This document shows, in pieces, positions 1 through 8,808 of a stretch of 64,000 nt of DNA. Source of the DNA: Micromonospora halotolerans (GTDB lineage Bacteria; Actinomycetota; Actinomycetes; Mycobacteriales; Micromonosporaceae). Made by a program: the position numbers and the translations under genes. The stretch is taken from positions 930,001 to 994,000 of the forward strand of contig NZ_CP134876.1 in assembly GCF_032108445.1 (NCBI RefSeq), read 5' to 3'. Below the pieces are notes generated by a model. It was not told the origin of the DNA. It made no database searches and saw only the letters and a list, made by a program, of their open reading frames with translations. The first letter of the stretch is position 1; every line of letters begins with the position of its first letter.

Positions 1-2887
1 TCAGGTCGACGTCGCGGACGGCGAGGGTGCCGTCGGAGTGCAGCGCGCCGAAGCCGGTCAGCTCCAGCCGGCGCAGCGGGTGCCGCGGCGGCGGTTCCGG
101 CGCCGGGGCGGTGCCGGCGGCCAGGTCCAGCCCGGGCACGGACGCCGAGTAGGTGGCCACTCCGGTCATCGCGACGGTCCGCCTGGTCCACACCCGGGCC
201 GACGGGTAGTGCGACACCAGCGACGCGGTGGTCCAGGCGAACCAGCGGGCCGCGCCGAGGGTGGAGACGGCGACCAGGGTCGCACCGGCGGAGAGACCGC
301 CGGTCAGGTAGAGCGCCCACGCCCCGATCGGCAGCAGGCCGCTGGCGATCGACGGGGTGGACCGGGCCCACACCTGCATGGCGATCTCCCGCCGCTGCCG
401 GTCGCTGCGCACGGTGTCCAGCTTCGCGAGGTGGTGCAGCACCGGGCAGGTGGCGCCGGCGAGCTTCACCGTGCGGGCGGCGGACAGCGAGGAGACCAGG
501 GCGGTGGCGAAGGCGGCGCGGGCCTTGACGGTGCCGCCGGCCGTGCGTTCCAGCCGCGGCCCGAACAGGGTCGCCGCCAGCCCGGAGACCACCATGGTCC
601 CGACGAAGAACAGCGCGGGTACGACACTGCCGGTCACCAGGGTCATGGTGATCACGATGGCCAGCGAGATGAACTGGTCCATGAGGTTGTCGGCGAGCTG
701 CACCACCCGGTCGGTGTCGCCGCCCTGGGCCACGACCTCGGCCGGGGTGTGCCCGCTGACCCGGCGCGCCCCGGTCTGCCCGTGCACCAGCCGTGCGCTG
801 ATGCGCAGCATCTGCCGGATCCACCACTGCGGGAACCAGAGGTTGGTCAGGAACGGCAGCGGCAGCACCACCAGCAGCGCGGCGACGATGCCCAACGCCG
901 GCAGCCACGGGTCTCCCCCGCCGACGACCTCGGCCCAGAGCCACGGCAGCACCGAGCCGTCCAGCCCGAGCAGGGTCATCACGACGAACAGGCCGACGGA
1001 GACCAGCCCGTACCGCGGGTCGTTGGTGCCGAGCCGCAGGATCTCCCGCAGGGTCCGGGCGGGCGGTGGGGCGGGCAGCGGCGGCGGGTCGGTGCGCGGC
1101 ACCGCGACCTGGCGCGGCGCGGTGGTCGGGACCGTCGTCTCGGCCGGCTCGTCGGGCCACCCGTCGGGGCCGTCCAGCAGCTCCACCCCGCCGCGGCGGG
1201 CACCGGCGCCCGCGTAGGCGCTGGCGTGGCTGGTGGCCAGCAGCTCGGCGAAGCGGGCCGACTCGCGCAGCGGGCCGGCCTCCAGCACCGCGCCGTCGGC
1301 CATCACCACGACCTCGTCGCAGCGGCGCACCGAGGAGAGCCGGTGCGCGATGACGATGCCGATCCGGTCGGTGAGCAGCCGTTCGGTGGCCTGGCGTACC
1401 CGGTTCTCGGTGACCGGGTCGAGCCGGGCGGTGGCCTCGTCGAGGATGACCACGTGCGGGTCGCGGACCAGGATGCGGGCGAACGCGACGAGCTGCTCCT
1501 GCCCGGCGGAGAGCACGTGCCCGCCCTCGCCGAGCCGGGTGTGCACCCCGTCGGGGAGTTCGGCGATCCAGCCGGCCAGCCCGAGTTCCGCCAGCGCCCG
1601 GGTGGCGTCGTCGAGCAGATCCGGGTCGAAGAGCGCGACGTTCTCGGCGAGCGTGCCGGCCAGGATCTCGGTGCGCTGCGGCACCACGGCGATCCACCGG
1701 CGCAGGGCCTCGATGTCCAGGTCGACCAGGTCGGTGTCGCCGAGGAGGACGGTGCCGCGGGGCACGTCCACGGCCCGGGTGAGCACCTTGGCCAGCGTCG
1801 ACTTGCCGGATCCGGTGCGGCCGACCAGGGCGTAGGACCGGCCGCGGGCGAAGGTGAGGTTGACGTCGCGCAGCGCCGGGCCGCGGTCCTCGCCGGTGGC
1901 GGGGTAGCGGAAGGTGAGCCCGCGGACGGTCAGGTCACCGTCGACCGGGGCGGCGCCGCCGATCGGCTCCTGCCGGGAGTCGGCGAGCAGCTGCACCCGC
2001 GCCCACGCGCCCAGCGCCTGTTGCAGGTGCGGCACCCAGCGGGCGATGTGCTCGACGGTCGCGCCGAAGGCCAGGGCGAGCAGCCAGATCGCGGTGAGCC
2101 GGGCGGCGTCGACCCGGCCGGTGGCCAGCGCCCACGCCCCGGCCAGGACCACGGCGGCGATGCCGACCCGCACGCCGCCGGCGGCCAGCGCCGTGACCCG
2201 GGCGGACAGCCGGAAGACCCGGCCGCCCCGGGCGATCACCTCGGCGGCGCGCCGGGCGTAGAGGCGCAGCACGTACGGGCGGGCCAGGCTGGTGCGCACG
2301 TCGTCCTGGCCGTGCACCGCCTCCTCCATCACGGCGGCCAGGTCGGACCAGGCCTCCTCCTCGACCATCCGGGCCGGGGCGATCCGGGCGGTGGGACCGC
2401 GCAGCGCCACGCCGAGCAGCGCGGTGAGCAGGATCATCCCGACGCCGGCCGGCCACCAGACGACCAGCGCGCTGACCGTGGCGAGCAGGCAGACGGCGAC
2501 GCCCTGCACGAGCCGTACGCCGGTGTTCCGCATCTCGGCGGCGACCTGGTAGACGTCGTTGTCGATCCGGTCGAGCAGCTCGCCGACCGGGGTGGTCTCC
2601 AGGGTGGGCAGGTCCTGGCCGAGCGCGACCCGGCAGAGGCGGCGGCGGACGTCGGCGGACCAGTCGGCGGTGAGGCCGGCCATCAGCAGACCGATGAGCA
2701 GGTCGCTGACCACGGCGGCGACCAGCGCCACGGCCAGCGCCGTGAACCAGCCGGACGAGCGGTGCACCAGCACCGGCCCGGCCAGCGCCGAGGCGGCGGC
2801 CTGGCCGCCGGCGGCGAGCAGGATCAACAGCAGGACGACCGCCATCCGACGCGGTGCGGTGGCCCAGAGGTCGCGGAGCAGGCGCAT
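1..2887 (-). CDS. Double-module ABC exporter (TMD-NBD-TMD-NBD), 3' end cut by window
   Basis: The reading frame stays open from the ATG at 2887 to the window edge (962 codons). Residues 1-290 form a transmembrane domain starting MRLLRDLW. The first nucleotide-binding domain follows, with Walker A GRTGSGK near residue 360, signature LSAGQEQ near 460 and Walker B VVILDEAT near 480. A linker (about 560-610) leads into a second transmembrane domain (about 620-900) and the start of a second NBD. The two half-transporters are therefore fused in one chain. GGAGGA precedes the start. This layout is known for type IV ABC exporters of drugs, lipids or peptides; the substrate cannot be read from sequence. 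It follows the TetR gene by 89 bases on the same strand, so it is probably the last gene of that operon. Confidence 0.88.
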   Translation of the reverse strand, partial: MRLLRDLWATAPRRMAVVLLLILLAAGGQAAASALAGPVLVHRSSGWFTALAVALVAAVVSDLLIGLLMAGLTADWSADVRRRLCRVALGQDLPTLETTPVGELLDRIDNDVYQVAAEMRNTGVRLVQGVAVCLLATVSALVVWWPAGVGMILLTALLGVALRGPTARIAPARMVEEEAWSDLAAVMEEAVHGQDDVRTSLARPYVLRLYARRAAEVIARGGRVFRLSARVTALAAGGVRVGIAAVVLAGAWALATGRVDAARLTAIWLLALAFGATVEHIARWVPHLQQALGAWARVQLLADSRQEPIGGAAPVDGDLTVRGLTFRYPATGEDRGPALRDVNLTFARGRSYALVGRTGSGKSTLAKVLTRAVDVPRGTVLLGDTDLVDLDIEALRRWIAVVPQRTEILAGTLAENVALFDPDLLDDATRALAELGLAGWIAELPDGVHTRLGEGGHVLSAGQEQLVAFARILVRDPHVVILDEATARLDPVTENRVRQATERLLTDRIGIVIAHRLSSVRRCDEVVVMADGAVLEAGPLRESARFAELLATSHASAYAGAGARRGGVELLDGPDGWPDEPAETTVPTTAPRQVAVPRTDPPPLPAPPPARTLREILRLGTNDPRYGLVSVGLFVVMTLLGLDGSVLPWLWAEVVGGGDPWLPALGIVAALLVVLPLPFLTNLWFPQWWIRQMLRISARLVHGQTGARRVSGHTPAEVVAQGGDTDRVVQLADNLMDQFISLAIVITMTLVTGSVVPALFFVGTMVVSGLAATLFGPRLERTAGGTVKARAAFATALVSSLSAARTVKLAGATCPVLHHLAKLDTVRSDRQRREIAMQVWARSTPSIASGLLPIGAWALYLTGGLSAGATLVAVSTLGAARWFAWTTASLVSHYPSARVWTRRTVAMTGVATYSASVPGLDLAAGTAPAPEPPPRHPLRRLELTGFGALHSDGTLAVRDVDL

Positions 2888-2976
2888 GGAAAGTCCTCCG
2901 GACTCGGGTCGGTGGGGGCGGTGCCCCCAGCCTCACCCGGACGGCCGGGCCGTTCAAACGATTTACCGCCGCGGTG

Positions 2977-3570
2977 TCACGTCTGGGCGACCCGGCGGAC
3001 GATGCCGAGCAGCGCCTCCTGCACGTCCTCGATGGGCCGGTCGGGCTGGAAGACCAGCCAGTCCACGGCCACCACCAGCCCGACGCCGAACAGCGCCGAG
3101 CTGGCCGTGCGCACGTCCAGGTCGGCGGGGAGGTCGCCGCTGGCCACCCCGGCGCGGACGGTCTCCGCGATCACCTCGATGGCCTCGCCGCGCAGCAGCC
3201 GCAGGGTCTGCTGCCACTCCCGGTTGGTCCGCCACATCTCCGACAGCAGGAGCTGGGCGAAGGCCCGGTAGCGGCGGATGTAGTCCAGCTCGGCGCGGAC
3301 CAGCGCGGCCAGCGCCTCGCGGGGCGGCAGCCCGGCGACGGCGGCCCGGAACTCGGCGGTGAGCAGGCCGATGCCGTGCCGCAGCAGCTCCTCGAAGAGG
3401 ACCGTCTTGGACTCGAAGTTGTAGTAGACGGTCCCCTTGGCCACGCCGGCCCGGGTCGCGATGTCGTCGACCGTGGTGTCCGAGAAGCCCTGTTCGGCGA
3501 TGAGCTCGACCGCCGCCACGAAGAGGCGCTGCCGGGTGTCCTCCCGCCGGCGGGTCCGTCCGTCCGTCAC
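2977..3570 (-). CDS. TetR/AcrR-family transcriptional repressor
   Basis: The protein has 197 residues. The N-terminal TetR helix-turn-helix spans about residues 12-60, with the typical core GVAKGTVYYNFESK. The C-terminal ligand-binding domain is helical. The gene lies 10 bases downstream of the YhgE/Pip gene and upstream of the double-module ABC exporter, all on the minus strand, so it most likely represses its own efflux operon. A perfect 6-2-6 inverted repeat of the TetR/AcrR operator type lies at 6442-6455, just before the first gene of the cluster, and is the best candidate for its target. The inducer is unknown. Confidence 0.92.
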   Translation of the reverse strand: MTDGRTRRREDTRQRLFVAAVELIAEQGFSDTTVDDIATRAGVAKGTVYYNFESKTVLFEELLRHGIGLLTAEFRAAVAGLPPREALAALVRAELDYIRRYRAFAQLLLSEMWRTNREWQQTLRLLRGEAIEVIAETVRAGVASGDLPADLDVRTASSALFGVGLVVAVDWLVFQPDRPIEDVQEALLGIVRRVAQT

Positions 3571-3580
3571 CCGCCCATCC

Positions 3581-5731
3581 TCACATGGTCAGTTCGGGGT
3601 GCAGTTTGGCCGGGGTGAGGCGGCGGGACCGGCGGGCCGCGCCGACGGTGAGCGCCAGGGCGCCCGCACCGAACGCGAGCAGGACGAGCGCCCCGGTGAC
3701 CACCGGCCCGGCCGGCCCGCCGTTGATCGTGTGCCGCAGGCCGCCCACCACGTACGTCATGGGCAGCCACGGGTGGATGGCCTGGAAGAAACCGGGCGAG
3801 GTCTGCACCGGGTAGGTGCCGCCGGAGGAGGTGAGCTGGAGCATGAGCAGGGCCAGCGCGGCGAGCCGGCCGGCCGGGCCGAGCGCGACGCCGAGCAGTT
3901 GCATGATCGCGGTGAACGCCAGCGAGGTGAGCGCGAGCAGCCCGAAGGTCGCCGGCCCGTGCCGCGGGTCGAGGCCCAGCGCCAGGGTGACCACGGTGTA
4001 GAGCACCGCGACCTGGGCCAGCCCGATCGCCGCGGCGGGCAGCCAGCCGGCGAGTACGACCCGCCAGCCGGGCGCGCCGGACATCACGTGCCGCCGGTTC
4101 ACCGGCCGCAGCAGCATGTACGTGATCATCGCGCCGACCCAGAGCGCCAGGGCCAGGAAGTACGGGGCGAAGCCCACCCCGTACGAGCCGGCCGGGTGGT
4201 CGGAGTGGCGGATCAGCCCGACCGGGTCGCCGAGGACGTCGGCCCGGCTGCCCGCGTCGTCGTACCCGGGCAGTTTCCTCTCCCCGGCGGCGAGCCCGTC
4301 GGCGAGGTCGCCGGCGCCGCCCTCCAGTTTGGTCAGCCCGTCGGCGAGCCGGTTGCTGCCGGTGCTGAGCTGGGCCAGGCCGCCGTCGAGCTGGCGAGCC
4401 CCGGTGGCCAGCCGGTAGAGGCCGCCCCGGAGCTGGTCGGCGCCGTCCGCGGCGTCGCCGAGCCCGTCGCGGAGCTTCGCGCTGCCCTGGGCCAGGGTGG
4501 TGAGCCCGGTGGCGAGCTGGTCGACCTTGGCGCGGGCCGTGGCCACGTCGTCGGCCAGGTGCGGCGCGGCGGCGGCCACCTCCCGGGCGGTCTGCGCGAC
4601 CTCGGTCATCTGCTTCCTCAGCGCGGCGAGGTCGGTCTTGTCCAGCGCGGAAACCATCGCCCGGGCCGCCGTCACGGCCTGGTCGGCGGCCTTCCGCGCG
4701 GCGACCAGGTTCGGGTCGTCGGCCAGTTCCGGGTGCTCCTCGACCAGCGCGTCGAGCCGGTCGCGCACCTTCTCCGCCTGGCCGACCACCTCGTCGGCCC
4801 GGGCCGGCAGCGCGTCGAGGCCGTCGGCGAGCGCCTGCGCACCCTCGGCGACCAGCGTGGCGGCCCGCTGGATGTCGGTGGCGTTCCTGCGGAGCAGCGG
4901 CTCGTACCTGTCCGCCGCGGCGTCGACCTGTTGGGCGGCGGCGCGGGTCTCGGTGGCCGCCCGGTTGGCGCCGTCGGCGATCTGCGCCGCCCCGGTGTAG
5001 AGCTGGTCCAGGCCGGTGGCCAGCTTGGTCGCCCCCTGCACGGAGGTGTTCAGCCCGCCGGCGAGCTGCCCGGCGCCGTCCTCGGCGGTGCCCAGCCCGT
5101 CGGCGAGCTGCCCGGCGCCCTGCTGGGAGGTGCCGAGGCCGTCGTGGATCTGGTCGGCGCCGTCGGCGGCCCGGCCGGTCTCGGCCTTGGCGTCGGTGAA
5201 GCCGATGAGCATCTTGTCGAAGTACGACGCGGCGGTGCTCTCGGCGGCGGCGGCCCGGATCTCGCTGAACGCGGAGCGGGCGAGCAGCCCGGAGAGGTAG
5301 TTGGTGGCGTCGTCGTTGACCACCTTCAGCTCGCCCCGGCGGGCCGGCCGGTCGGGCTCGGGGCTGGCGGCCAGGGTGGCGGAGAAGTCGGCCGGAATGG
5401 AGAAGACCAGGTGGTAGCGGCCGTCGTGGAGCCCCTCGGTGGCGTCGGCCTGGTCGGTCACCGTCCAGCCGAAGACCTTCCGGTCGAGCAGTTCGTCGGT
5501 GAGGTCCCGGCCGGCGTGCACCTCGCTGCCGTCGCTCGCCTTCGCGGGCCGGTCGGCGTTGACCAGGGCCACCGGGATCCGGTCGAGGTTCCCGTAGGGG
5601 TCCCAGAAGGCGTAGAGGTAGAGGGCGCCGTAGAGCAGCGGGATGACGGTGAGGACGGCGAGCGCGGCGCGCGGCAGCCGCCCCCGGGTCATCCGGCGCA
5701 GCTCGAACAGCGCGAGTCGTACGACACTCAT
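3581..5731 (-). CDS. YhgE/Pip-family membrane protein (ABC-2-type permease)
   Basis: The protein has 716 residues when started at the ATG at 5731, which overlaps the stop of the upstream ATPase as ATGA. One transmembrane helix lies at about residues 20-42. A large outside region (about 45-500) follows, rich in repeated motifs such as DGLGTAEDGAGQLAGGL and a long helical stretch, which is typical of YhgE/Pip proteins. The C-terminus carries five or six membrane helices of ABC-2 type. Family members are membrane components linked to drug, lipid or phage-related export. Pairing with an upstream ATPase and a TetR regulator supports an efflux role. An in-frame extension to 5881 is possible but would run through the ATPase gene, so it was rejected. 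Confidence 0.9.
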   Translation of the reverse strand: MSVVRLALFELRRMTRGRLPRAALAVLTVIPLLYGALYLYAFWDPYGNLDRIPVALVNADRPAKASDGSEVHAGRDLTDELLDRKVFGWTVTDQADATEGLHDGRYHLVFSIPADFSATLAASPEPDRPARRGELKVVNDDATNYLSGLLARSAFSEIRAAAAESTAASYFDKMLIGFTDAKAETGRAADGADQIHDGLGTSQQGAGQLADGLGTAEDGAGQLAGGLNTSVQGATKLATGLDQLYTGAAQIADGANRAATETRAAAQQVDAAADRYEPLLRRNATDIQRAATLVAEGAQALADGLDALPARADEVVGQAEKVRDRLDALVEEHPELADDPNLVAARKAADQAVTAARAMVSALDKTDLAALRKQMTEVAQTAREVAAAAPHLADDVATARAKVDQLATGLTTLAQGSAKLRDGLGDAADGADQLRGGLYRLATGARQLDGGLAQLSTGSNRLADGLTKLEGGAGDLADGLAAGERKLPGYDDAGSRADVLGDPVGLIRHSDHPAGSYGVGFAPYFLALALWVGAMITYMLLRPVNRRHVMSGAPGWRVVLAGWLPAAAIGLAQVAVLYTVVTLALGLDPRHGPATFGLLALTSLAFTAIMQLLGVALGPAGRLAALALLMLQLTSSGGTYPVQTSPGFFQAIHPWLPMTYVVGGLRHTINGGPAGPVVTGALVLLAFGAGALALTVGAARRSRRLTPAKLHPELTM

Positions 5732-6420
5732 GCGGTCACCTCGGAGGTCAGGGCCGGGCCGGGCAGGGTCGGGTCGCCGATCCGGTGCGCGACGGCGGTC
5801 ACGCCCGGCTCGACGGCGCGGGCGCTGGCGACCACGGCGTACCCCTGGTCGGCGAGGCGGGCCAGCGCGTCCCAGATCCACGCCCGTTCGGGCGCGTCGG
5901 CGCCGGCGTCCACGTCGTCGGCGACGATCAGGCTCGGGCCGCTCAGGCTGGCCAGCACCAGCCCGAGGACCTGCCGCTCCACGGGGGTGAGGTCGCGGCC
6001 GTACCGGTCGGGGTCGAGCGGGGCGTCGGTGAAGCCGGCGCCGGCGAGGGCGGCGGCGAGGGCGTCGCGGCGGTAGGCCCGCCGGGCCCGCACGGCGGCG
6101 ACCGGGACGAGCTGCCGGCGGCGGCGCGGCACCGGCCCGAGCAGCAGCAGCCGTTCCTGGATGTGCTCGGCGACGGTGAGCGTGGGGTCGGGCTCGTGCA
6201 CCCCGGCGACCTGCCCGAGCGCGGCCGGACCCCAGCGGCGCAGCTCGCCGTGGGTGTGCGGGAAGCGCCCGGCCAGGGCGAGCAGCAGCGAGGTACGCCC
6301 GCTGCCCGGTGGGCCGGTGACGGCGTGCAGCTCCCCGGCCTCGGCCGTGAGGTCGACCTCGCGGTAGACCCAGCCGCGGCGGGTGCGCAGCCCCAGCCCG
6401 CTGGCTTCGACGATCTTCAT
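5728..6420 (-). CDS. Degenerate ABC transporter ATP-binding protein
   Basis: The protein has 230 residues with an ABC ATPase fold but several altered catalytic motifs. Walker A reads GPPGSGRTS, with arginine in place of the usual lysine. The signature region reads LTPVERQ instead of LSGGQ. Walker B reads LIVADDVDAG, with aspartate where the catalytic glutamate normally sits. The switch region reads VVASARA, without the usual histidine. It is translationally coupled to the YhgE/Pip gene by a 4-base overlap. It may bind nucleotide without efficient hydrolysis, or work with another ATPase such as the double-module exporter downstream. Assignment to the ABC superfamily is firm; activity is doubtful. 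Confidence 0.85.
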   Translation of the reverse strand: MKIVEASGLGLRTRRGWVYREVDLTAEAGELHAVTGPPGSGRTSLLLALAGRFPHTHGELRRWGPAALGQVAGVHEPDPTLTVAEHIQERLLLLGPVPRRRRQLVPVAAVRARRAYRRDALAAALAGAGFTDAPLDPDRYGRDLTPVERQVLGLVLASLSGPSLIVADDVDAGADAPERAWIWDALARLADQGYAVVASARAVEPGVTAVAHRIGDPTLPGPALTSEVTA

Positions 6421-6441
6421 CGCACCGTTCCCGACTTCTGA

Positions 6442-6455
6442 ACTGACCAGTCAGT
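6442..6455. promoter_or_regulatory. TetR-type operator
   Basis: A perfect inverted repeat, ACTGAC-CA-GTCAGT, starts 22 bases upstream of the ATPase start codon. It closely resembles operators of TetR/AcrR regulators and lies where the promoter of the minus-strand efflux operon should be. The TetR protein encoded at 2977-3570 is the likely ligand. This is inferred from form and position. Confidence 0.7.
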
Positions 6456-6541
6456 ACAAAAACAAGGTCAGCATAGCGTCGACTGTCCGGTTCGGCGCAA
6501 GGTGGAGCGACGTGATCCCGGCCATGCGACCGGGGTCGACG

Positions 6542-7381
6542 TCAGAACAGCACGGTGGCGAGCGTGCCGACCGGGCGGAAGCCGCAGCGCTCGTAGACCC
6601 GGCGGGCGGGCAGGTTGAAGTCGTTCACGTAGAGGCTCACCGAGGGGGCCACCCGCTCCAGCGCGTCGCGCATCACGGCCGCCATGGCCGCGGTCGCGAT
6701 GCCCCGGCCCCGCCACTCCGGCGCGACCCAGACCCCCTGCACCTGCGCGGTGCGCCGGGTGACCACGGCCAGCTCGGCCTTGAAGACCACCTTGCCGTCC
6801 ACGAACCGGGCGTAGGCCCGGCCCGCGCGGACCAGGTCGCTCACCCGCCGCCGGTAGGCGCGCCCGCCGTCCTCGGCCAGCGGCGACACCCCGACCTCCT
6901 CGGTGTACATGGCCACCGCCGCCGGGAAGAGCCGGTCGACCTCACCGCCGCGCACCCGGCGCACCTCCGGGTCGGGCGCCACGGTGGGCAGCGCCTCCGT
7001 GGCCAGCAGGGGCTGGTTGGGGCGTACGTCCCGGGCCGGCCCCCAGTGGGCGGAGAGGCGGTCCCACAGCCCGAGCACGGCGTCGGCCCGGCCCACGATC
7101 GACGAGCAGAGCCGCTCCTCGGTGCTCAACTGCTCGGCGAAGGCGGCCACCGCCGACTCCGAGGCGAGCACCGGGGTCAGGTTGCCGCCGAGCCAGCAGA
7201 TGGACTCCAGGTTGCGGCGCGAGCCGTAGCCCAGGATCCGCCCCTCGGCCCGCCACCAGGCCAGCCCCCGCGCCGCCACCCGCTCGGCGACCTGCGCGCC
7301 CGCGTACGGGTCGAGGTCGAGCAGCCGCTCGACCGCGCGGCGCTCCGACTCCCCGAGTTGGCGTACCGGCACCGTGAGCAC
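6542..7381 (-). CDS. DUF4081/GNAT N-acetyltransferase
   Basis: The protein has 279 residues. The N-terminal half matches the actinobacterial DUF4081 domain, and the C-terminal half is a GNAT domain with the acetyl-CoA loop VAPEWRGRGIA at about residues 218-228 and NDFNLPARRVYERCGF near the end. In mycobacteria and many actinomycetes the orthologue directly follows ispG; here about 3.8 kb separates them. A CAGGCT hexamer ends 7 bases before the GTG start, which suggests its own leaderless promoter. The acetylated substrate is unknown. Confidence 0.9.
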   Translation of the reverse strand: MLTVPVRQLGESERRAVERLLDLDPYAGAQVAERVAARGLAWWRAEGRILGYGSRRNLESICWLGGNLTPVLASESAVAAFAEQLSTEERLCSSIVGRADAVLGLWDRLSAHWGPARDVRPNQPLLATEALPTVAPDPEVRRVRGGEVDRLFPAAVAMYTEEVGVSPLAEDGGRAYRRRVSDLVRAGRAYARFVDGKVVFKAELAVVTRRTAQVQGVWVAPEWRGRGIATAAMAAVMRDALERVAPSVSLYVNDFNLPARRVYERCGFRPVGTLATVLF

Positions 7382-7388
7382 GAATACC

Positions 7389-7394
7389 AGCCTG
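7389..7394 (-). promoter_or_regulatory. -10 hexamer for GNAT gene, leaderless type
   Basis: CAGGCT on the minus strand ends 7 bases before the GTG at 7381. The context TCTGGCAGGCT recurs before the NUDIX gene, and TCTGGCAGAAT lies before rpsP. Confidence 0.5.
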
Positions 7395-7459
7395 CCAGAT
7401 GCACCCGGGCCCGCGCGGGTCGACCTGAGGACGCCGGACGATCGGTGGTGAGTGGCGGC

Positions 7460-8686
7460 TCAGCCGACCGGAACGCCCGCCGGCTCCGGCACGGCGGGCC
7501 GGGTCCGGGCGGCCCAGCGCACCACCGGCGGCACCAGCGCACCGAGCACCAGGAACAGCCCGCCGAGCAGCAGCCAGCCCGGCACGCCCCAGCCGACCGC
7601 CAGGGTCGTCACCACCACCGGGGCGACCATCGAGCCGAGTTGCATGCCCATCCCGTAGGCGCCCTGGTACTGGCCCTGCGCGTGGGCGGGGGCGAGCCCG
7701 AAGGAGACGCCCCAGCCGGCCGCCGCGTGCCACAACTCCCCCACCACGTGCACCAGCGCGCCGCCGAGCAGCAGCGGCACCGCCACCGCGACCGGCACGC
7801 CGCCGCCGGCGGCGAAGAGCGCGCAGGCGACCGCGATCACCGCGCCGGCCCGGCGGGCCGCCCGAGCGGCCCCGGCGAGGTCCTCGGTGCCCCGCGAGGC
7901 GCGGACCTGGAAGAGCACCACCACCACGGTGTTGACCAGCAGGCAGGCGGAGATCAGCCAGCGCGGCGCGGTGGTGTGCCCGGCGATCCACAGCGGCAGG
8001 GCGATGTTGATGAGGCTGAAGTGCATCGACATGAGCCCGTCGAGCACCGTGAAGGCGAGGAACGGCCGGTCCCGCAGGGCGATGAGCCGCGGCCCGTGGG
8101 TCGGCGCCGGCACCGGCGGCACGGGTGGCAGCCGGAGCAGCACCGCCGCGGCCACCAGGTAGGTCGCGCAGTCGAGCAGGATCAGCGACACGTACGCGGT
8201 CCGGGTGTCGGCGGCCAGGCCGAAGCCGGCCAGCACGGTGCCCACCGAGATCCCGACGTTGGTGACCGCGCGCAGGTAGGCCCGGGTGCGCACGCGCTGG
8301 TCCGGCGGCACCGCGCCGGCGATCAGCGCGCCCCGGGCGCCCCGGGTCGCGGAGTCGGCGACCGCCATCAGCACGCCGACCACCAGGAACCCGGCGAAGG
8401 AGCGGACGGCCACCAGGGCGGCGGTGAACCCGGCGGAGGCGAGCAGCGCGGCGATCTGGAGCCCGCGGGGGCCGAGCCGGTCGGCCAGGTAGCCCATCGG
8501 CGTGCTGGTCACGAGGCTCACCAGCGCCGTGAGGGTGAGGCCGACGCCGACCTGGGCCACGGTGAGCCCGACCGAGCGGGTGAGGAAGAGCGCGCTGACG
8601 GTGAGCCAGGTGCCCCGGCCAACGGTGTTGATCAGGGTGGACAGGGCGAGGGTCCGGGACGGGCCCGGTTCGGGAAGCAGGCGCAC
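7460..8686 (-). CDS. MFS transporter
   Basis: From the GTG at 8686 the protein has 408 residues, the usual size for a 12-helix major facilitator transporter. The A-loop motif reads GYLADRLGPRGLQ after helix 2, and regularly spaced hydrophobic segments follow throughout. An in-frame extension to 8893 would run across the PadR operator and into the divergent padR gene, so it was rejected. The gene is divergent from padR with a 122-base shared control region, so PadR probably controls it. A drug or metabolite efflux role fits; the substrate is unknown. Confidence 0.88.
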   Translation of the reverse strand: MRLLPEPGPSRTLALSTLINTVGRGTWLTVSALFLTRSVGLTVAQVGVGLTLTALVSLVTSTPMGYLADRLGPRGLQIAALLASAGFTAALVAVRSFAGFLVVGVLMAVADSATRGARGALIAGAVPPDQRVRTRAYLRAVTNVGISVGTVLAGFGLAADTRTAYVSLILLDCATYLVAAAVLLRLPPVPPVPAPTHGPRLIALRDRPFLAFTVLDGLMSMHFSLINIALPLWIAGHTTAPRWLISACLLVNTVVVVLFQVRASRGTEDLAGAARAARRAGAVIAVACALFAAGGGVPVAVAVPLLLGGALVHVVGELWHAAAGWGVSFGLAPAHAQGQYQGAYGMGMQLGSMVAPVVVTTLAVGWGVPGWLLLGGLFLVLGALVPPVVRWAARTRPAVPEPAGVPVG

Positions 8687-8750
8687 ACCCAAGACCCTAG
8701 CAAGACGTACGTACGGTTTGGGGACCCGTCCCAGATTCGGCTTGTCGGCG

Positions 8751-8780
8751 ATGCATTGCCGATATATCGTTGATGCATCA
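8751..8780. promoter_or_regulatory. Putative PadR operator region
   Basis: The padR/MFS intergenic region holds two ATGCAT sites (8751-8756 and 8773-8778) flanking the perfect palindrome CGATATATCG (8760-8769). AT-rich nested palindromes of this sort are typical PadR-family targets, and they stand out in this GC-rich DNA. The site could control both divergent genes. Confidence 0.6.
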
Positions 8781-8808
8781 GTGATAGGACGGACAGAAGG
8801 AGAGCCCG

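Noticed and set aside
38..3271. A 1077-residue plus-strand ORF, and others like it (3437-6076, 11142-13784, 48469-49953, 57480-59744)
   Set aside because: They are opposite-strand shadows of well-supported minus-strand genes. Their translations are rich in Arg, Gly, Pro and His with no domains, as expected for GC-rich antisense frames.
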